NCBI GenBank assembly: GCA_947054185.1
Contig: CAMRVW010000018.1
Span: 1-21,175 of the forward strand
Source: an uncultured Rikenellaceae bacterium
Lineage (GTDB): Bacteria > Bacteroidota > Bacteroidia > Bacteroidales > Rikenellaceae
Length of the DNA: 21,175 nt
Direction of reading: 5' to 3'
Shown: one piece after another, positions 1 to 7,402 of the stretch
How positions within the stretch are numbered: position 1 is the first letter of the stretch
Layout: the number at the start of each line of letters is the position of its first letter
Position numbers and translations under genes: made by a program
Notes under the pieces: model-generated
Databases searched by the model: none
What the model was told of the DNA's origin: nothing
The model's input: only the letters and a program-made list of their open reading frames with translations

Positions 1-26
1 ACCCCTCCCCCGGAAGGGCCGCCGGA

Positions 27-91
27 GGCAGTTTCAGCAAATCAAAACGGCAGTTTCAGCAGATAAAAACGGAGGCAGTTCCCGCAAAAAC
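27..91. repeat. Three-unit ~22-bp tandem repeat downstream of nadA
   Basis: Three head-to-tail units start at 27, 49 and about 71. Each begins with GGCAGTTTCAGCA or a variant and ends in an A-run plus C. The first two units differ at only two positions; the third is more diverged (GGCAGTTCCCGCA). It lies just past the 3' end of nadA, so it would be transcribed into that mRNA's tail. Three units with no real spacers do not make a CRISPR. Function unknown. Confidence 0.7.
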
Positions 92-101
92 GGCAATGCC
101 G
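86..101 (-). terminator. Weak intrinsic terminator candidate after nadA
   Basis: Read on the minus strand, CGGC-ATT-GCCG (101 to 91) forms a short 4-bp stem followed at once by five T (90 to 86). It lies 13 bp past the nadA stop, the right place for the end of the thyA-folA-nadA unit. The stem is short, so the call is tentative. Confidence 0.35.
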
Positions 102-113
102 GCAAGCCGCAAG

Positions 114-1043
114 TTACAGCTCCAACATGCGCATGATCGGCTTCAGAGCTGCCTTGGCGATATCTTCCGGTACGGTTATCTCGTTAGAGAGGTTAGTGAG
201 CACGTCTATTATCTTGGGCAGTGTCACGAGCTTCATGTAACTGCAATCGTTGCATGCGCAGTCGCCTTCAGAGGGGGGGGCGGGTATGAAGGTCTTGCCG
301 GGGCATGCCTGACGCATCTTGAATATTATGCCGGGCTCGGTGACCACAATAAACTCGTCGGCGTCGCTTGTGCGGGCATACGATAGCAGAGATGCCGTCG
401 AGCCGACGTGATCGGCCACCATCACCAGCTGCTCCTTGCACTCGGGGTGCACCAATACCTTGGCGGCGGGATGCTCTTTCTTGAGTGCGAGCACAGCCTC
501 GAGCGAGAACTGCTCGTGAACGTGACAGGCACCGTTCCACAACACCATGTTGTCGCGTCCGGTCTTGCTTATGATGTAAGAGCCGAGGTTACGGTCGGGC
601 CCGAATATGACGGGCACCTCAGGAGGTATGGAACCGACAACCTCGAGGGCGTTACCCGATGTGCATACAATGTCGGTGAGAGCCTTGACCTCCACCGATG
701 TGTTGACGTAACTTACGACGGTGTGCCCGGGGTGAGCCTTGACAAAACGGGCGAATTCGTCGGCGGGACAAGAGTCGGCGAGCGAACATCCGGCCTCAGG
801 GTCGGGCATCAGCACCTTCTTGTCGGGCGACAACACCTTGGCCGTCTCGCCCATGAAACGTACGCCGGCAAAGACTATTATGTCGGCATCGAGCCCCACG
901 GCCGCACGTGCCAGCTGCAAACTGTCGCCCACAAAATCGGCCACCTGCTGCACCTCGGCACGGGTATAATAATGAGCCAGCAGAACGGCCCTCTTCTCTT
1001 TCTTGAGCCTTAACACACGCTCCTGTAACTCTTCTGTCGTCAT
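114..1043 (-). CDS. nadA: Quinolinate synthase NadA
   Basis: NadA condenses iminoaspartate with dihydroxyacetone phosphate to give quinolinate, the first pyridine-ring intermediate of de novo NAD synthesis; it is a cytoplasmic 4Fe-4S enzyme. The 309-residue product matches the shorter NadA form. Visible signatures are LLAHYYTRAEVQQVADFVGDS near residue 21, GCSLADSC (C86), NGACHVHEQF (C173) and GDCACNDCSYMK (C262, C264, C267). C86, C173 and one cysteine of the last cluster are the expected cluster ligands by comparison with known NadA. The ATG at 1043 is preceded on its strand by AGAGG, a plausible ribosome site. It follows folA by 97 bp containing a hairpin, so it may be partly uncoupled from thyA-folA. 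nadB and nadC are not in the window. Confidence 0.96.
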   Translation of the reverse strand: MTTEELQERVLRLKKEKRAVLLAHYYTRAEVQQVADFVGDSLQLARAAVGLDADIIVFAGVRFMGETAKVLSPDKKVLMPDPEAGCSLADSCPADEFARFVKAHPGHTVVSYVNTSVEVKALTDIVCTSGNALEVVGSIPPEVPVIFGPDRNLGSYIISKTGRDNMVLWNGACHVHEQFSLEAVLALKKEHPAAKVLVHPECKEQLVMVADHVGSTASLLSYARTSDADEFIVVTEPGIIFKMRQACPGKTFIPAPPSEGDCACNDCSYMKLVTLPKIIDVLTNLSNEITVPEDIAKAALKPIMRMLEL

Positions 1044-1111
1044 CCTCTAATCATTTTACCGGCGTTATGCGTCACAAAGAGACAAACGCCATGAAACAAC
1101 ACTCAAAACAG

Positions 1112-1134
1112 CGTCCGCGACACGCCACCGGACG
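1112..1134 (-). terminator. Hairpin between folA and nadA (terminator or attenuator)
   Basis: Perfect 6-bp arms CGTCCG (1112-1117) and CGGACG (1129-1134) enclose an 11-nt loop. On the minus strand the stem is followed by CTG and then TTTT. It starts 6 bp after the folA stop, so it could end or reduce readthrough from thyA-folA into nadA. Confidence 0.4.
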
Positions 1135-1140
1135 ATGCTG

Positions 1141-1632
1141 TCACCTCACCCTGTCATACACCACGAAATCGAAAGGATATTCAAAATCGACGCCGCGCAT
1201 ATTGTGGGTGCGCGAGCTTTCGTGCCATATTGCGGGATCCAACTCGGGGAAGAAGGTGTCGGCAGGGTAAGTGTGCATCACCTCGGTGAGGTATATGCGG
1301 TCGGCAAAGGCCATCCCCTGCCGGTATATCTGCCCTCCGCCTATTATAAATATCTCGTCTTTGTCGGCATAACGACCGATGGCCTCTTCGAGCGACGGAC
1401 ACACCACCACACCGTCGGCACTGTAATCACCGTTTCTCGACACCACCACATTCTCCCTATCGGGCAGCGGACGCCCTAACGACTCAAAGGTGAGCCGTCC
1501 CATTATGACCACCCCGCCCGAGGTTATGCGCTTGAAGTGGGCGAGGTCTTCACGTATGTGCCACAATAAAGCGTTGTCTTTGCCCAAAGCCCTGTCAGAG
1601 GCCATCGCGGCAATCATAGATACTTCAGCCAT
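1141..1632 (-). CDS. folA: Dihydrofolate reductase
   Basis: Reduces dihydrofolate to tetrahydrofolate with NADPH, regenerating the cofactor oxidised by thymidylate synthase. The 163-residue length is normal for bacterial DHFR. Signatures are the N-terminal MIAAMASDRALGKDN, the substrate helix WHIREDLAHFK (D29 aligns with the catalytic acid D27 of E. coli), VIMGRLTFESLGRPLP and IFIIGGGQIY. An oddity is R27 at the position that is proline in the usual W-x-L-P-x-D-L motif. The gene starts 17 bp after the thyA stop on the same strand, the classical thyA-folA pair, so co-transcription is very likely. Confidence 0.96.
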   Translation of the reverse strand: MAEVSMIAAMASDRALGKDNALLWHIREDLAHFKRITSGGVVIMGRLTFESLGRPLPDRENVVVSRNGDYSADGVVVCPSLEEAIGRYADKDEIFIIGGGQIYRQGMAFADRIYLTEVMHTYPADTFFPELDPAIWHESSRTHNMRGVDFEYPFDFVVYDRVR

Positions 1633-1649
1633 AGATGTGCAATGAGGTG

Positions 1650-2444
1650 TCAGACGGCCACAGGGGCCTTTATCGCAGGATAGGGATCATATCCCTCAAG
1701 CGAAAAATCGTCGTAAGAGAAGCCGAATATGTCTTTCACATCGGGGTTGAGCTTCATTACGGGCAGAGGGCGCGGTGTGCGCGACAGCTGCTCCCTGACC
1801 TGGTCGATGTGGTTGAGATATATGTGGGTGTCGCCTGTGGTGTGCACGAAGGTGCCGGGCTCCAGACCCGTCACCTGCGCCATCATCATGGTGAGCAGGG
1901 CATAAGATGCAATATTGAAAGGTACGCCCAAGAAAACATCCGCCGACCTCTGGTATAACTGACACGACAGACGACCGCCGGCCACGTAAAACTGAAAAAG
2001 GGTGTGACACGGAGGCAGAGCCATAGAGTCGACCTCGGCCACATTCCATGCCGAGACGATAAGCCTGCGCGAGGACGGGTTGCTCTTTATCTGCCCGACC
2101 ACGCCGGCTATCTGGTCTATGGCGCCGCCGTCGGGCAGAGGCCAGTGTCGCCACTGACGGCCATAGACAGGGCCCAACTCACCGTCGGGCGATGCCCACT
2201 CGTCCCATATCGTCACGCCGTTGTCGTGCAGATAACCTATATTGGTCGACCCCGAAAGAAACCACAACAGCTCGTGTATGATAGACCGCAGATGCAATCG
2301 TTTGGTTGTCAACAAGGGGAAACCGGCAGCAAGGTCATACCTTGTCTGATAACCGAATATGCTTATTGTGCCGGTGCCGGTACGGTCGTCGCGCCGCACC
2401 CCCTCCGCCATGACGGTCTTAAGCAGGTCGTGGTATTGTTTCAT
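1650..2444 (-). CDS. thyA: Thymidylate synthase
   Basis: Methylates dUMP to dTMP using methylene-tetrahydrofolate, which becomes dihydrofolate and is recycled by the adjacent FolA. From the ATG at 2444 the product is 264 residues, the same length as E. coli ThyA and collinear with it from MKQYHDLL to the C-terminal GIKAPVAV-like end (here PAIKAPVAV). Key features are DRTGTGT near residue 20, the catalytic cysteine in LPPCHTLFQF (C146) and SCQLYQRSADVFLG. An in-frame ATG at 2483 would add 13 unrelated residues. I prefer 2444 because of homology and because GGAGAGAGAAG lies directly upstream of it, a rare strong Shine-Dalgarno site here. First gene of the thyA-folA-nadA unit. Confidence 0.97.
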   Translation of the reverse strand: MKQYHDLLKTVMAEGVRRDDRTGTGTISIFGYQTRYDLAAGFPLLTTKRLHLRSIIHELLWFLSGSTNIGYLHDNGVTIWDEWASPDGELGPVYGRQWRHWPLPDGGAIDQIAGVVGQIKSNPSSRRLIVSAWNVAEVDSMALPPCHTLFQFYVAGGRLSCQLYQRSADVFLGVPFNIASYALLTMMMAQVTGLEPGTFVHTTGDTHIYLNHIDQVREQLSRTPRPLPVMKLNPDVKDIFGFSYDDFSLEGYDPYPAIKAPVAV

Positions 2445-3185
2445 CTTCTCTCTCCAAAATGAAAGGCGACAATATGCCGCCATACTGTTATTTTAATACC
2501 GTGCCGCCGATAATCGGAGGCGCCCGGGCGATTGCCTCCCGCGCCCGGACAATAACATAATCTCACCGGCGCAAAGCCGTTCAAGCCTCGCGCACATATC
2601 ATAATAAAGCCCGCCTCTTGCAGAGGTCGCGCCCCTTTCTTTTAATAATAACCTATTACCCTTGCGGATATTGTACCCTTTTGCGATATTAACGCACACC
2701 CCGCCACCAAACTATACTCCCACCTTAATATCGAAGCCCGCCCGCAACCATGCAAACACACCTCGCCGATAAACAAACAGCCACTTTGTTATTGCGGTGT
2801 CCGATATGAGCCTGACATCGCCACGCCCGTTATAAATACGGCACTATGACGAAAGCGCCCCTTGCACCACCCTTACGGCAAATCATCACTGCATGCTGCC
2901 AATCGCCGGCGCCTTACCGTTTATCCCACAAGGCCTTCCCCTGCCCCTTTATTTTCCACAGACACACCGTAAAGCCTCATGTGCCGCCACTCTTCCTATT
3001 AATTCCAAAGCCCGCCATAGTATCAACCCCTTGCCTCCGGCTTATTGCTTCCTTGTATCGAGCCACTTACCTCCTCGTCAGGCCCCTTGCATTGTCTTCC
3101 GGTTTCGCCCCCTTGCTCCCATTGTCTCACCCCCGGAGGAGAAGGGGCGGTCGTTATTTATGCGCCCACCCCTTTGGGGGAATAT
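2445..3185. other. 741-bp gap without a recognisable gene
   Basis: This lies between thyA and the NYN gene, both on the minus strand. The short open frames show no family signal and have low-complexity composition. The left part holds an imperfect direct repeat (TACCCTTGCGGATATT at 2657-2672 and TACCCTTTTGCGATATT at 2674-2690) and a small CCTCT/AGAGG hairpin near 2607-2620. The right part (about 2850-3180) is strongly pyrimidine-rich on the plus strand. The thyA promoter should lie here, but I find no perfect TAnnTTTG box. It may contain a leader RNA or decayed sequence. Confidence 0.5.
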
Positions 3186-4136
3186 CTATCTTTTGCTGAT
3201 ATCTTTGAGTATGGCGTCCGAATCCCAGCCGTCGAACTCGTCGAGGTCCGATGTGCCGTCTATCTTCCTGACGCACTTGGCGATATCCTGACCCTCAGAG
3301 TTTTTGTCTATGGTAAACTCCACGGCATCGCCCACCTTAAGCTCGGTGAAGTCGCCTATGACGTTCTGATAGTGGAAGAAGAGGTTGTTGTTGGGGTAAC
3401 GGATGAAGCCGTAACCGTTTTTGAGCGACAAAATGTCGCTTCGCTCTTTCTTGGCCGTCTGCACGGGCACATTGCGACCCTCGGCAACGAACATGCCGTT
3501 TATAACGGGATCTTTGGCGGCGAAAGCCTCCTCTATTATGTCGTGCATGGGCAAAGTTACGGTGGCCACGTTGATAAGGTCGTGCGAGGTGCGGGTAACT
3601 ATCTTGTTGCCGTCCTCGTTGGTATATTCAAACTCCCAGCTCATGAGGAACACGCGCACACCGCGGCCGATGAGTTTGCGCACCAAGGGCACATAGTCGG
3701 TATCAGAGGCCACAAGCACCACAATGTCGAGATCGCGCACGATAGAGAGTTCATAAGCCTCGAGCGAGAGCCACACGTCGACACCGCGTTCTTCCTTACG
3801 ACCGAAAAGGTTGCGCAGAGGCAGATAGTGTGTCTGGACTCCTTCCGACATGAGAATGTCGTCAAACACACGGTCGTTATAGAGCTGGTTGCCGCGCTGC
3901 GAGGCCTCGGCTGCGTTCAATCGTCCGCGGAAATAATGCGCCTCGACTATCTGACAAAACGACTCGCCTATCTGGTCGAACGACGAGATGTAACTGCGCA
4001 GGAAACGGTGTATGCCTCCTATGCTCAGACGTCGTTTCTGAGGGTGGATGTAATTGTAATAATTAGAGGTGTGCAAAAGGAAATTGCCGTCGTAAAACAC
4101 TCCGACTTTTGTCGTCGTCTTTTTGGAAGATTGCAT
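3186..4136 (-). CDS. NYN (PIN-like) domain putative ribonuclease with C-terminal cold-shock-like domain
   Basis: A 316-residue cytoplasmic protein with two parts. Residues ~8-205 match the NYN/LabA-type PIN-like fold: VFYDGNF gives D16, ERGVDVWLSLEA gives D120 and VASDTDYVPLV gives D145 and D147, the acidic metal-binding set expected of this nuclease superfamily. Residues ~235-292 look like a cold-shock OB domain: GYGFIRYP resembles RNP1, NLFFHYQNV resembles RNP2, followed by LKVGDAVEFTID. The fusion suggests a nuclease that binds single-stranded RNA; substrate unknown. The tail is acidic. No Shine-Dalgarno site is seen; the leader is A-rich. It diverges from the 4401 gene with interlocked promoters. 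The family call is firm; nuclease activity is inferred. Confidence 0.85.
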   Translation of the reverse strand: MQSSKKTTTKVGVFYDGNFLLHTSNYYNYIHPQKRRLSIGGIHRFLRSYISSFDQIGESFCQIVEAHYFRGRLNAAEASQRGNQLYNDRVFDDILMSEGVQTHYLPLRNLFGRKEERGVDVWLSLEAYELSIVRDLDIVVLVASDTDYVPLVRKLIGRGVRVFLMSWEFEYTNEDGNKIVTRTSHDLINVATVTLPMHDIIEEAFAAKDPVINGMFVAEGRNVPVQTAKKERSDILSLKNGYGFIRYPNNNLFFHYQNVIGDFTELKVGDAVEFTIDKNSEGQDIAKCVRKIDGTSDLDEFDGWDSDAILKDISKR

Positions 4137-4308
4137 TTTTATTAAATAAGAAAAGTTAATAATTACTCTGTCCCGTTTTACATAATTTTTTTAACTCGCA
4201 TGCTTAGGAAAAGAGGGTTCTAAATAAATTAATTTATGCTTGGAAAATAAGTATGCGCGCCACATACAACACCTAAAAGGGGTCAGCATCGTATGTCGCC
4301 CGACGATT

Positions 4309-4340
4309 CAAAGTTAAAAAAAATTTTTAATTGTTGCCAA
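4309..4340 (-). promoter_or_regulatory. Bacteroidetes-type promoter for the NYN gene
   Basis: On the minus strand TAACTTTG (4316 to 4309) is an exact match to the TAnnTTTG -7 box, and TTG (4340 to 4338) lies 21 nt upstream as a possible -33 element. The transcript would have a leader of about 165 nt before the ATG at 4136. Confidence 0.5.
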
Positions 4341-4366
4341 TTTAGCAATGATTTTTCGTACCTTTA
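4334..4366 (+). promoter_or_regulatory. Near-consensus promoter for the 4401 gene and rsmI
   Basis: TACCTTTA (4359-4366) matches the TAnnTTTG -7 box at all but the last base, with a TTG at 4334-4336 22 nt upstream. Transcription would start near 4373, giving a short leader before the ATG at 4401. Its -33 region overlaps that of the divergent NYN promoter. Confidence 0.45.
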
Positions 4367-4400
4367 TCACGATTTTTTCACCTAAAGTCTTTAAGTTGAT

Positions 4401-5114
4401 ATGACAGAGCGCCTTTTTCATGACCTTGAAAAGATACGTACGCAGATAGCCTCGTCGGTTGTCGACGGCGAGATATACGGCCTTGACAAAGACCTTCTGC
4501 TGTCGTCATTGCGCAAGCTCTATGACCAGGTGCAATCGTTGCCCACCAAGAACGTGCCCGCCGTTGTGTCAGACATATATACCCGCCCTGATGCGTCAGA
4601 TGCACCCGGCGCCTTCCGCAAACAGCCCGTCTTCAGCAACCCCTATTTCAATGCCGCGCACAAACCCCAGGAGGAAACCGGCACCAAAGAGGCCGAGCCG
4701 CAGATGGAGGTCTCTGCCGAAGAGCCGCAGAGCCAAAGCGACAAAGAGCCCCTTATAATAGAGCATGAGCACGACGGCTCGGAGGACGGGCACAAAGAGC
4801 AGGCCCAGGAGCGCGACACCATAGAGGAGATGACTCTCAACGCCGAGCCCATCATGCCCCGGCCCGACAGGCTCGACAAGATGCTGGAAGACGAAGAGTC
4901 GCTTGCGGCAAGGCTCGGGCGCGAGCGTTTCAAGGCCGTGGCCGACGAGCTGTGCGACGGCGACACCGAAAAGTGCGTCGACATGATGACCGCCCTCGAG
5001 GCCACAGGCGATTTCGACCTGGCCATACTTCTGATACAGGACAATTACCCCGTCAAGCCCGACAGCACCGCCATAGACATGCTGGTGGAGGTATTGTCGG
5101 CCAAATTCATGTAA
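4401..5114 (+). CDS. Uncharacterised acidic protein in the rsmI operon
   Basis: A 237-residue protein I cannot assign to a named family. Residues 1-50 look helical and contain MTERLFHDLEKIRTQ and GLDKDLLLSSLRKLYDQVQSLP. Residues ~55-150 are low-complexity and rich in E, P, Q and S, probably disordered. Residues ~155-237 form a second ordered helical segment with RLDKMLEDEESLAARLG and CVDMMTALEATGDFDLAILLIQDNYP. No signal peptide or membrane segment is seen, so it is probably cytoplasmic. Its stop is only 4 bp before the rsmI ATG, so the two are surely co-transcribed. A role linked to ribosomes is possible by context only. Confidence 0.8.
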   Translation: MTERLFHDLEKIRTQIASSVVDGEIYGLDKDLLLSSLRKLYDQVQSLPTKNVPAVVSDIYTRPDASDAPGAFRKQPVFSNPYFNAAHKPQEETGTKEAEPQMEVSAEEPQSQSDKEPLIIEHEHDGSEDGHKEQAQERDTIEEMTLNAEPIMPRPDRLDKMLEDEESLAARLGRERFKAVADELCDGDTEKCVDMMTALEATGDFDLAILLIQDNYPVKPDSTAIDMLVEVLSAKFM

Positions 5115-5118
5115 CCGC

Positions 5119-5832
5119 ATGGGCAAACTGTTCATCGTGCCCACACCCGTGGGCAACCTCGGCGACATAACCATGCGCGCCGTCGAGGTGTTGCGCTCGG
5201 TCGACGTGATACTGGCCGAAGACACGCGCACATCGTCGGTGTTGCTAAAACACCTCGACATAAAAAAGCCCCTCAAGTCATACCATAAGTTCAACGAACA
5301 CGCCGCCACCGAGAGCATAGCCCGCACCATAGAGCAGGGATGCGACATGGCACTGATATCCGACGCGGGCACACCCGGCATATCAGACCCCGGCTTCATG
5401 CTGGTGCGCCGGTGCATAGAGTGCGGCATAGAGGTGGAGACCCTTCCCGGAGCCACCGCTTTCGTGCCGGCACTGATAGACAGCGGCCTGCCGTGCGACC
5501 GTTTCTGCTTCGAGGGTTTTCTGCCGCAGAAAAAGGGCCGGCAAACAGCTTTCATGCGCCTTGCCAAAGAGCCGCGCACCATTGTGCTGTATGAGTCACC
5601 GCACCGCATAATAAAGACATTGGAGTCTATAACAGAGCACTTTCCGCACAACCCCCGCATATCGGTATCGCGCGAGATATCAAAAAAGTTCGGCCAGACA
5701 ATAAGAGGCACTGCCGCCCAATTGCTCGACCATTTCGGCGCCCATCCGCCCAAGGGTGAGTTCGTGATGGTGATAGAGGGGTGCGACCCCAAGAGAGCCG
5801 ACAAAGAGGAGGGCCGAGAGGAAGAGGAATAA
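5119..5832 (+). CDS. rsmI: 16S rRNA 2'-O-ribose C1402 methyltransferase RsmI
   Basis: RsmI uses S-adenosylmethionine to methylate the ribose of C1402 in the decoding centre of 16S rRNA. The 237-residue protein is a tetrapyrrole-methylase-fold enzyme: VPTPVGNLGD at residues 7-16, AEDTR at 33-37, SDAGTPGISDPG at 81-92, LPGATAFVPALIDSGLP and LYESPHRI. It is shorter than E. coli RsmI (286 residues) and lacks the C-terminal extra domain, ending instead in a charged Lys/Glu tail. It starts 4 bp after the upstream gene. Seventeen of its 19 isoleucine codons are ATA, a clear example of the host's codon habit. Confidence 0.95.
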   Translation: MGKLFIVPTPVGNLGDITMRAVEVLRSVDVILAEDTRTSSVLLKHLDIKKPLKSYHKFNEHAATESIARTIEQGCDMALISDAGTPGISDPGFMLVRRCIECGIEVETLPGATAFVPALIDSGLPCDRFCFEGFLPQKKGRQTAFMRLAKEPRTIVLYESPHRIIKTLESITEHFPHNPRISVSREISKKFGQTIRGTAAQLLDHFGAHPPKGEFVMVIEGCDPKRADKEEGREEEE

Positions 5833-5849
5833 CGCCCACTTGCGCGGAC

Positions 5850-5867
5850 AAGCCCCGGACAGGGCTT
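5850..5867 (+). terminator. Weak hairpin after rsmI
   Basis: AAGCCC (5850-5855) and GGGCTT (5862-5867) form a 6-bp stem with a CGGACA loop, 17 bp after the rsmI stop. Only one T follows the stem, so it is at best a weak terminator. Confidence 0.3.
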
Positions 5868-5997
5868 TGCCTTATGCGAGCCATTCCGGCAAAGGGGTGC
5901 ATCAATCTGCAAACAACGATTCATTTGACACAACACAGACTTTCGGGGAGCATGCACGGCCTGACCTTGCCCCCCAAAAGAGATAAAACCTAAGGCT

Positions 5998-7350
5998 ATG
6001 GGAAAGATCGAACCGCTCGGTGTGATAATCAATTTTCTGAAAGACCGCTTCGACCTGCATAAAGACAAGGCAGAGCAAGACGAGGTGGTTGACGGTGTGC
6101 GCAAGGGTGTCGAGTTCAGAGGCGCCAACCTGTGGGTATTGATTTTCGCCATAATAATAGCCTCGGTGGGCCTCAACGTCAACTCGGCGGCAGTGGTGAT
6201 AGGCGCCATGCTGGTATCTCCGCTCATGGGCCCCATCATGGGCATAGGGCTGTCATTGGGCATCAACGACTTCGAGTTGCTGAAGCTGTCGTTCCGCAAT
6301 TTCGTCTTCGCCGTGGCGGTGAGCCTGGTGGTGTCGACGGTATATTTCTTTCTCTCTCCCCTGTCGACGGCCCAGGGCGAGCTTCTGGCGCGCACCTCGC
6401 CCACGGTGTGGGATGTGCTGATAGCCACGGCGGGCGGACTGGCCGGCATAGTGGCCCAGTCGCGCAAAGACCGTTCGTCGACCGTGGTGCCGGGAGTGGC
6501 CATAGCAACGGCGCTCATGCCCCCGTTGTGCACGGCGGGTTACGGGCTGGCATCGCTCAATTTCGCATTCTTCTTCGGGGCGTTGTACCTGTTTGTCATA
6601 AACGCCGTGTTCATATCGTTGTCGGCATTCGTCGTGGTGCGCGCCATGAATTACGAGAAGGTGCACGGCGTCGACCCCAAGAGCGAGAGGCGCATACGGC
6701 GCATGATGGTGGCCACGGTGGTGGCCATAGTGGTGCCGAGCGTAATATTGGGTTACGACATTGCCCGCAGGTCGATATTCGACGCCAACATGAAACGTTT
6801 TGTCGACAGCTTCAACTTCGAGCGGAGCATAGTGGTGCGTTACGATGCCGTGTACGACCCCGACACATGCCGTCTGGAGGTGGTGATGATGGGCGAGCCC
6901 CTGAGCCGGCAGACCATCGCATCGTTGCAGGGACAACTCGACGCCAACGGCTTCGACACACGCCTTACGATACTCCAGCAAGACAACTCCGCATCGGTGC
7001 AGAGCCGTTCGTTAGACAAGCTTTACGCCATGTCGACCAACATGCTGGCCGACCGCCAGTCACGCATAGAGGAGCTGGAGAAGATAATAGCCCGCTCGGC
7101 CCAACAACAGCTGCCCGTCGAGGCTCTGCGCGACATCGTATCGACCCTCGACACCTCGTCCATGGAGATAGCCCTGGCCAGAGTGCCACTCGTGTTGAAC
7201 AACGGCGCACCCTCGGACACAATGGTCGTATGTTACATAAACCACACTCCCGGCTCGAGATCGCACCTTAGGAAAGAGCAGCTCGCATTCATTAAAGAGT
7301 GGCTCAGAAAAGCGACATCGACCGAGCGGATAGAACTGATAGTCAAATAG
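5998..7350 (+). CDS. DUF389 family integral membrane protein
   Basis: A 450-residue protein of the DUF389 (TIGR00341-like) family; biochemical function not established. After a charged cytoplasmic-looking N-terminus (1-43) there are about seven hydrophobic segments, roughly 44-61, 63-88, 100-120, 138-154, 163-183, 186-213 and 237-253. The family-typical core NSAAVVIGAMLVSPLMGPIMGIG spans residues 62-84, and VPGVAIATALMPPLCTAGYG lies near 164-183; both are rich in small residues and proline, as in a channel or transporter. Residues 255-450 form a soluble domain. The upstream 165 bp show no perfect promoter box. It converges on the RsmF-like gene, with a shared hairpin between them. Confidence 0.9.
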   Translation: MGKIEPLGVIINFLKDRFDLHKDKAEQDEVVDGVRKGVEFRGANLWVLIFAIIIASVGLNVNSAAVVIGAMLVSPLMGPIMGIGLSLGINDFELLKLSFRNFVFAVAVSLVVSTVYFFLSPLSTAQGELLARTSPTVWDVLIATAGGLAGIVAQSRKDRSSTVVPGVAIATALMPPLCTAGYGLASLNFAFFFGALYLFVINAVFISLSAFVVVRAMNYEKVHGVDPKSERRIRRMMVATVVAIVVPSVILGYDIARRSIFDANMKRFVDSFNFERSIVVRYDAVYDPDTCRLEVVMMGEPLSRQTIASLQGQLDANGFDTRLTILQQDNSASVQSRSLDKLYAMSTNMLADRQSRIEELEKIIARSAQQQLPVEALRDIVSTLDTSSMEIALARVPLVLNNGAPSDTMVVCYINHTPGSRSHLRKEQLAFIKEWLRKATSTERIELIVK

Positions 7351-7359
7351 ATGATAAGG

Positions 7360-7389
7360 GCGGCCTTTAGTGCGCACGGCTTAGGCCGC
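7360..7389. terminator. Bidirectional hairpin between convergent genes
   Basis: Arms GCGGCCT (7360-7366) and AGGCCGC (7383-7389) pair perfectly over 7 bp with a 16-nt loop. The hairpin sits between the DUF389 stop and the converging methyltransferase stop, where it could end both transcripts. T-runs are short on either strand. Confidence 0.45.
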
Positions 7390-7402
7390 ACCTATTGCCG
7401 CG

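Noticed and set aside
27..91. Possible CRISPR array
   Set aside because: The three units abut each other with no unique spacers, and there are no cas genes.
2445..2483. Upstream start for thyA at 2483
   Set aside because: It would add 13 residues absent from ThyA homologues; the ATG at 2444 has a good ribosome site and gives the family length.
3045..4145. 366-codon plus-strand frame over the NYN gene
   Set aside because: It is the antisense image of the NYN-CSD gene, which has clear catalytic motifs, and has no recognisable domain of its own.
4596..6533. Very long open frame (645 codons) on the minus strand
   Set aside because: It lies antisense to the unknown gene, rsmI and the start of the DUF389 gene, all with firm or conserved sense frames. 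Its translation has no family signal and shows mirror composition of the sense codons.
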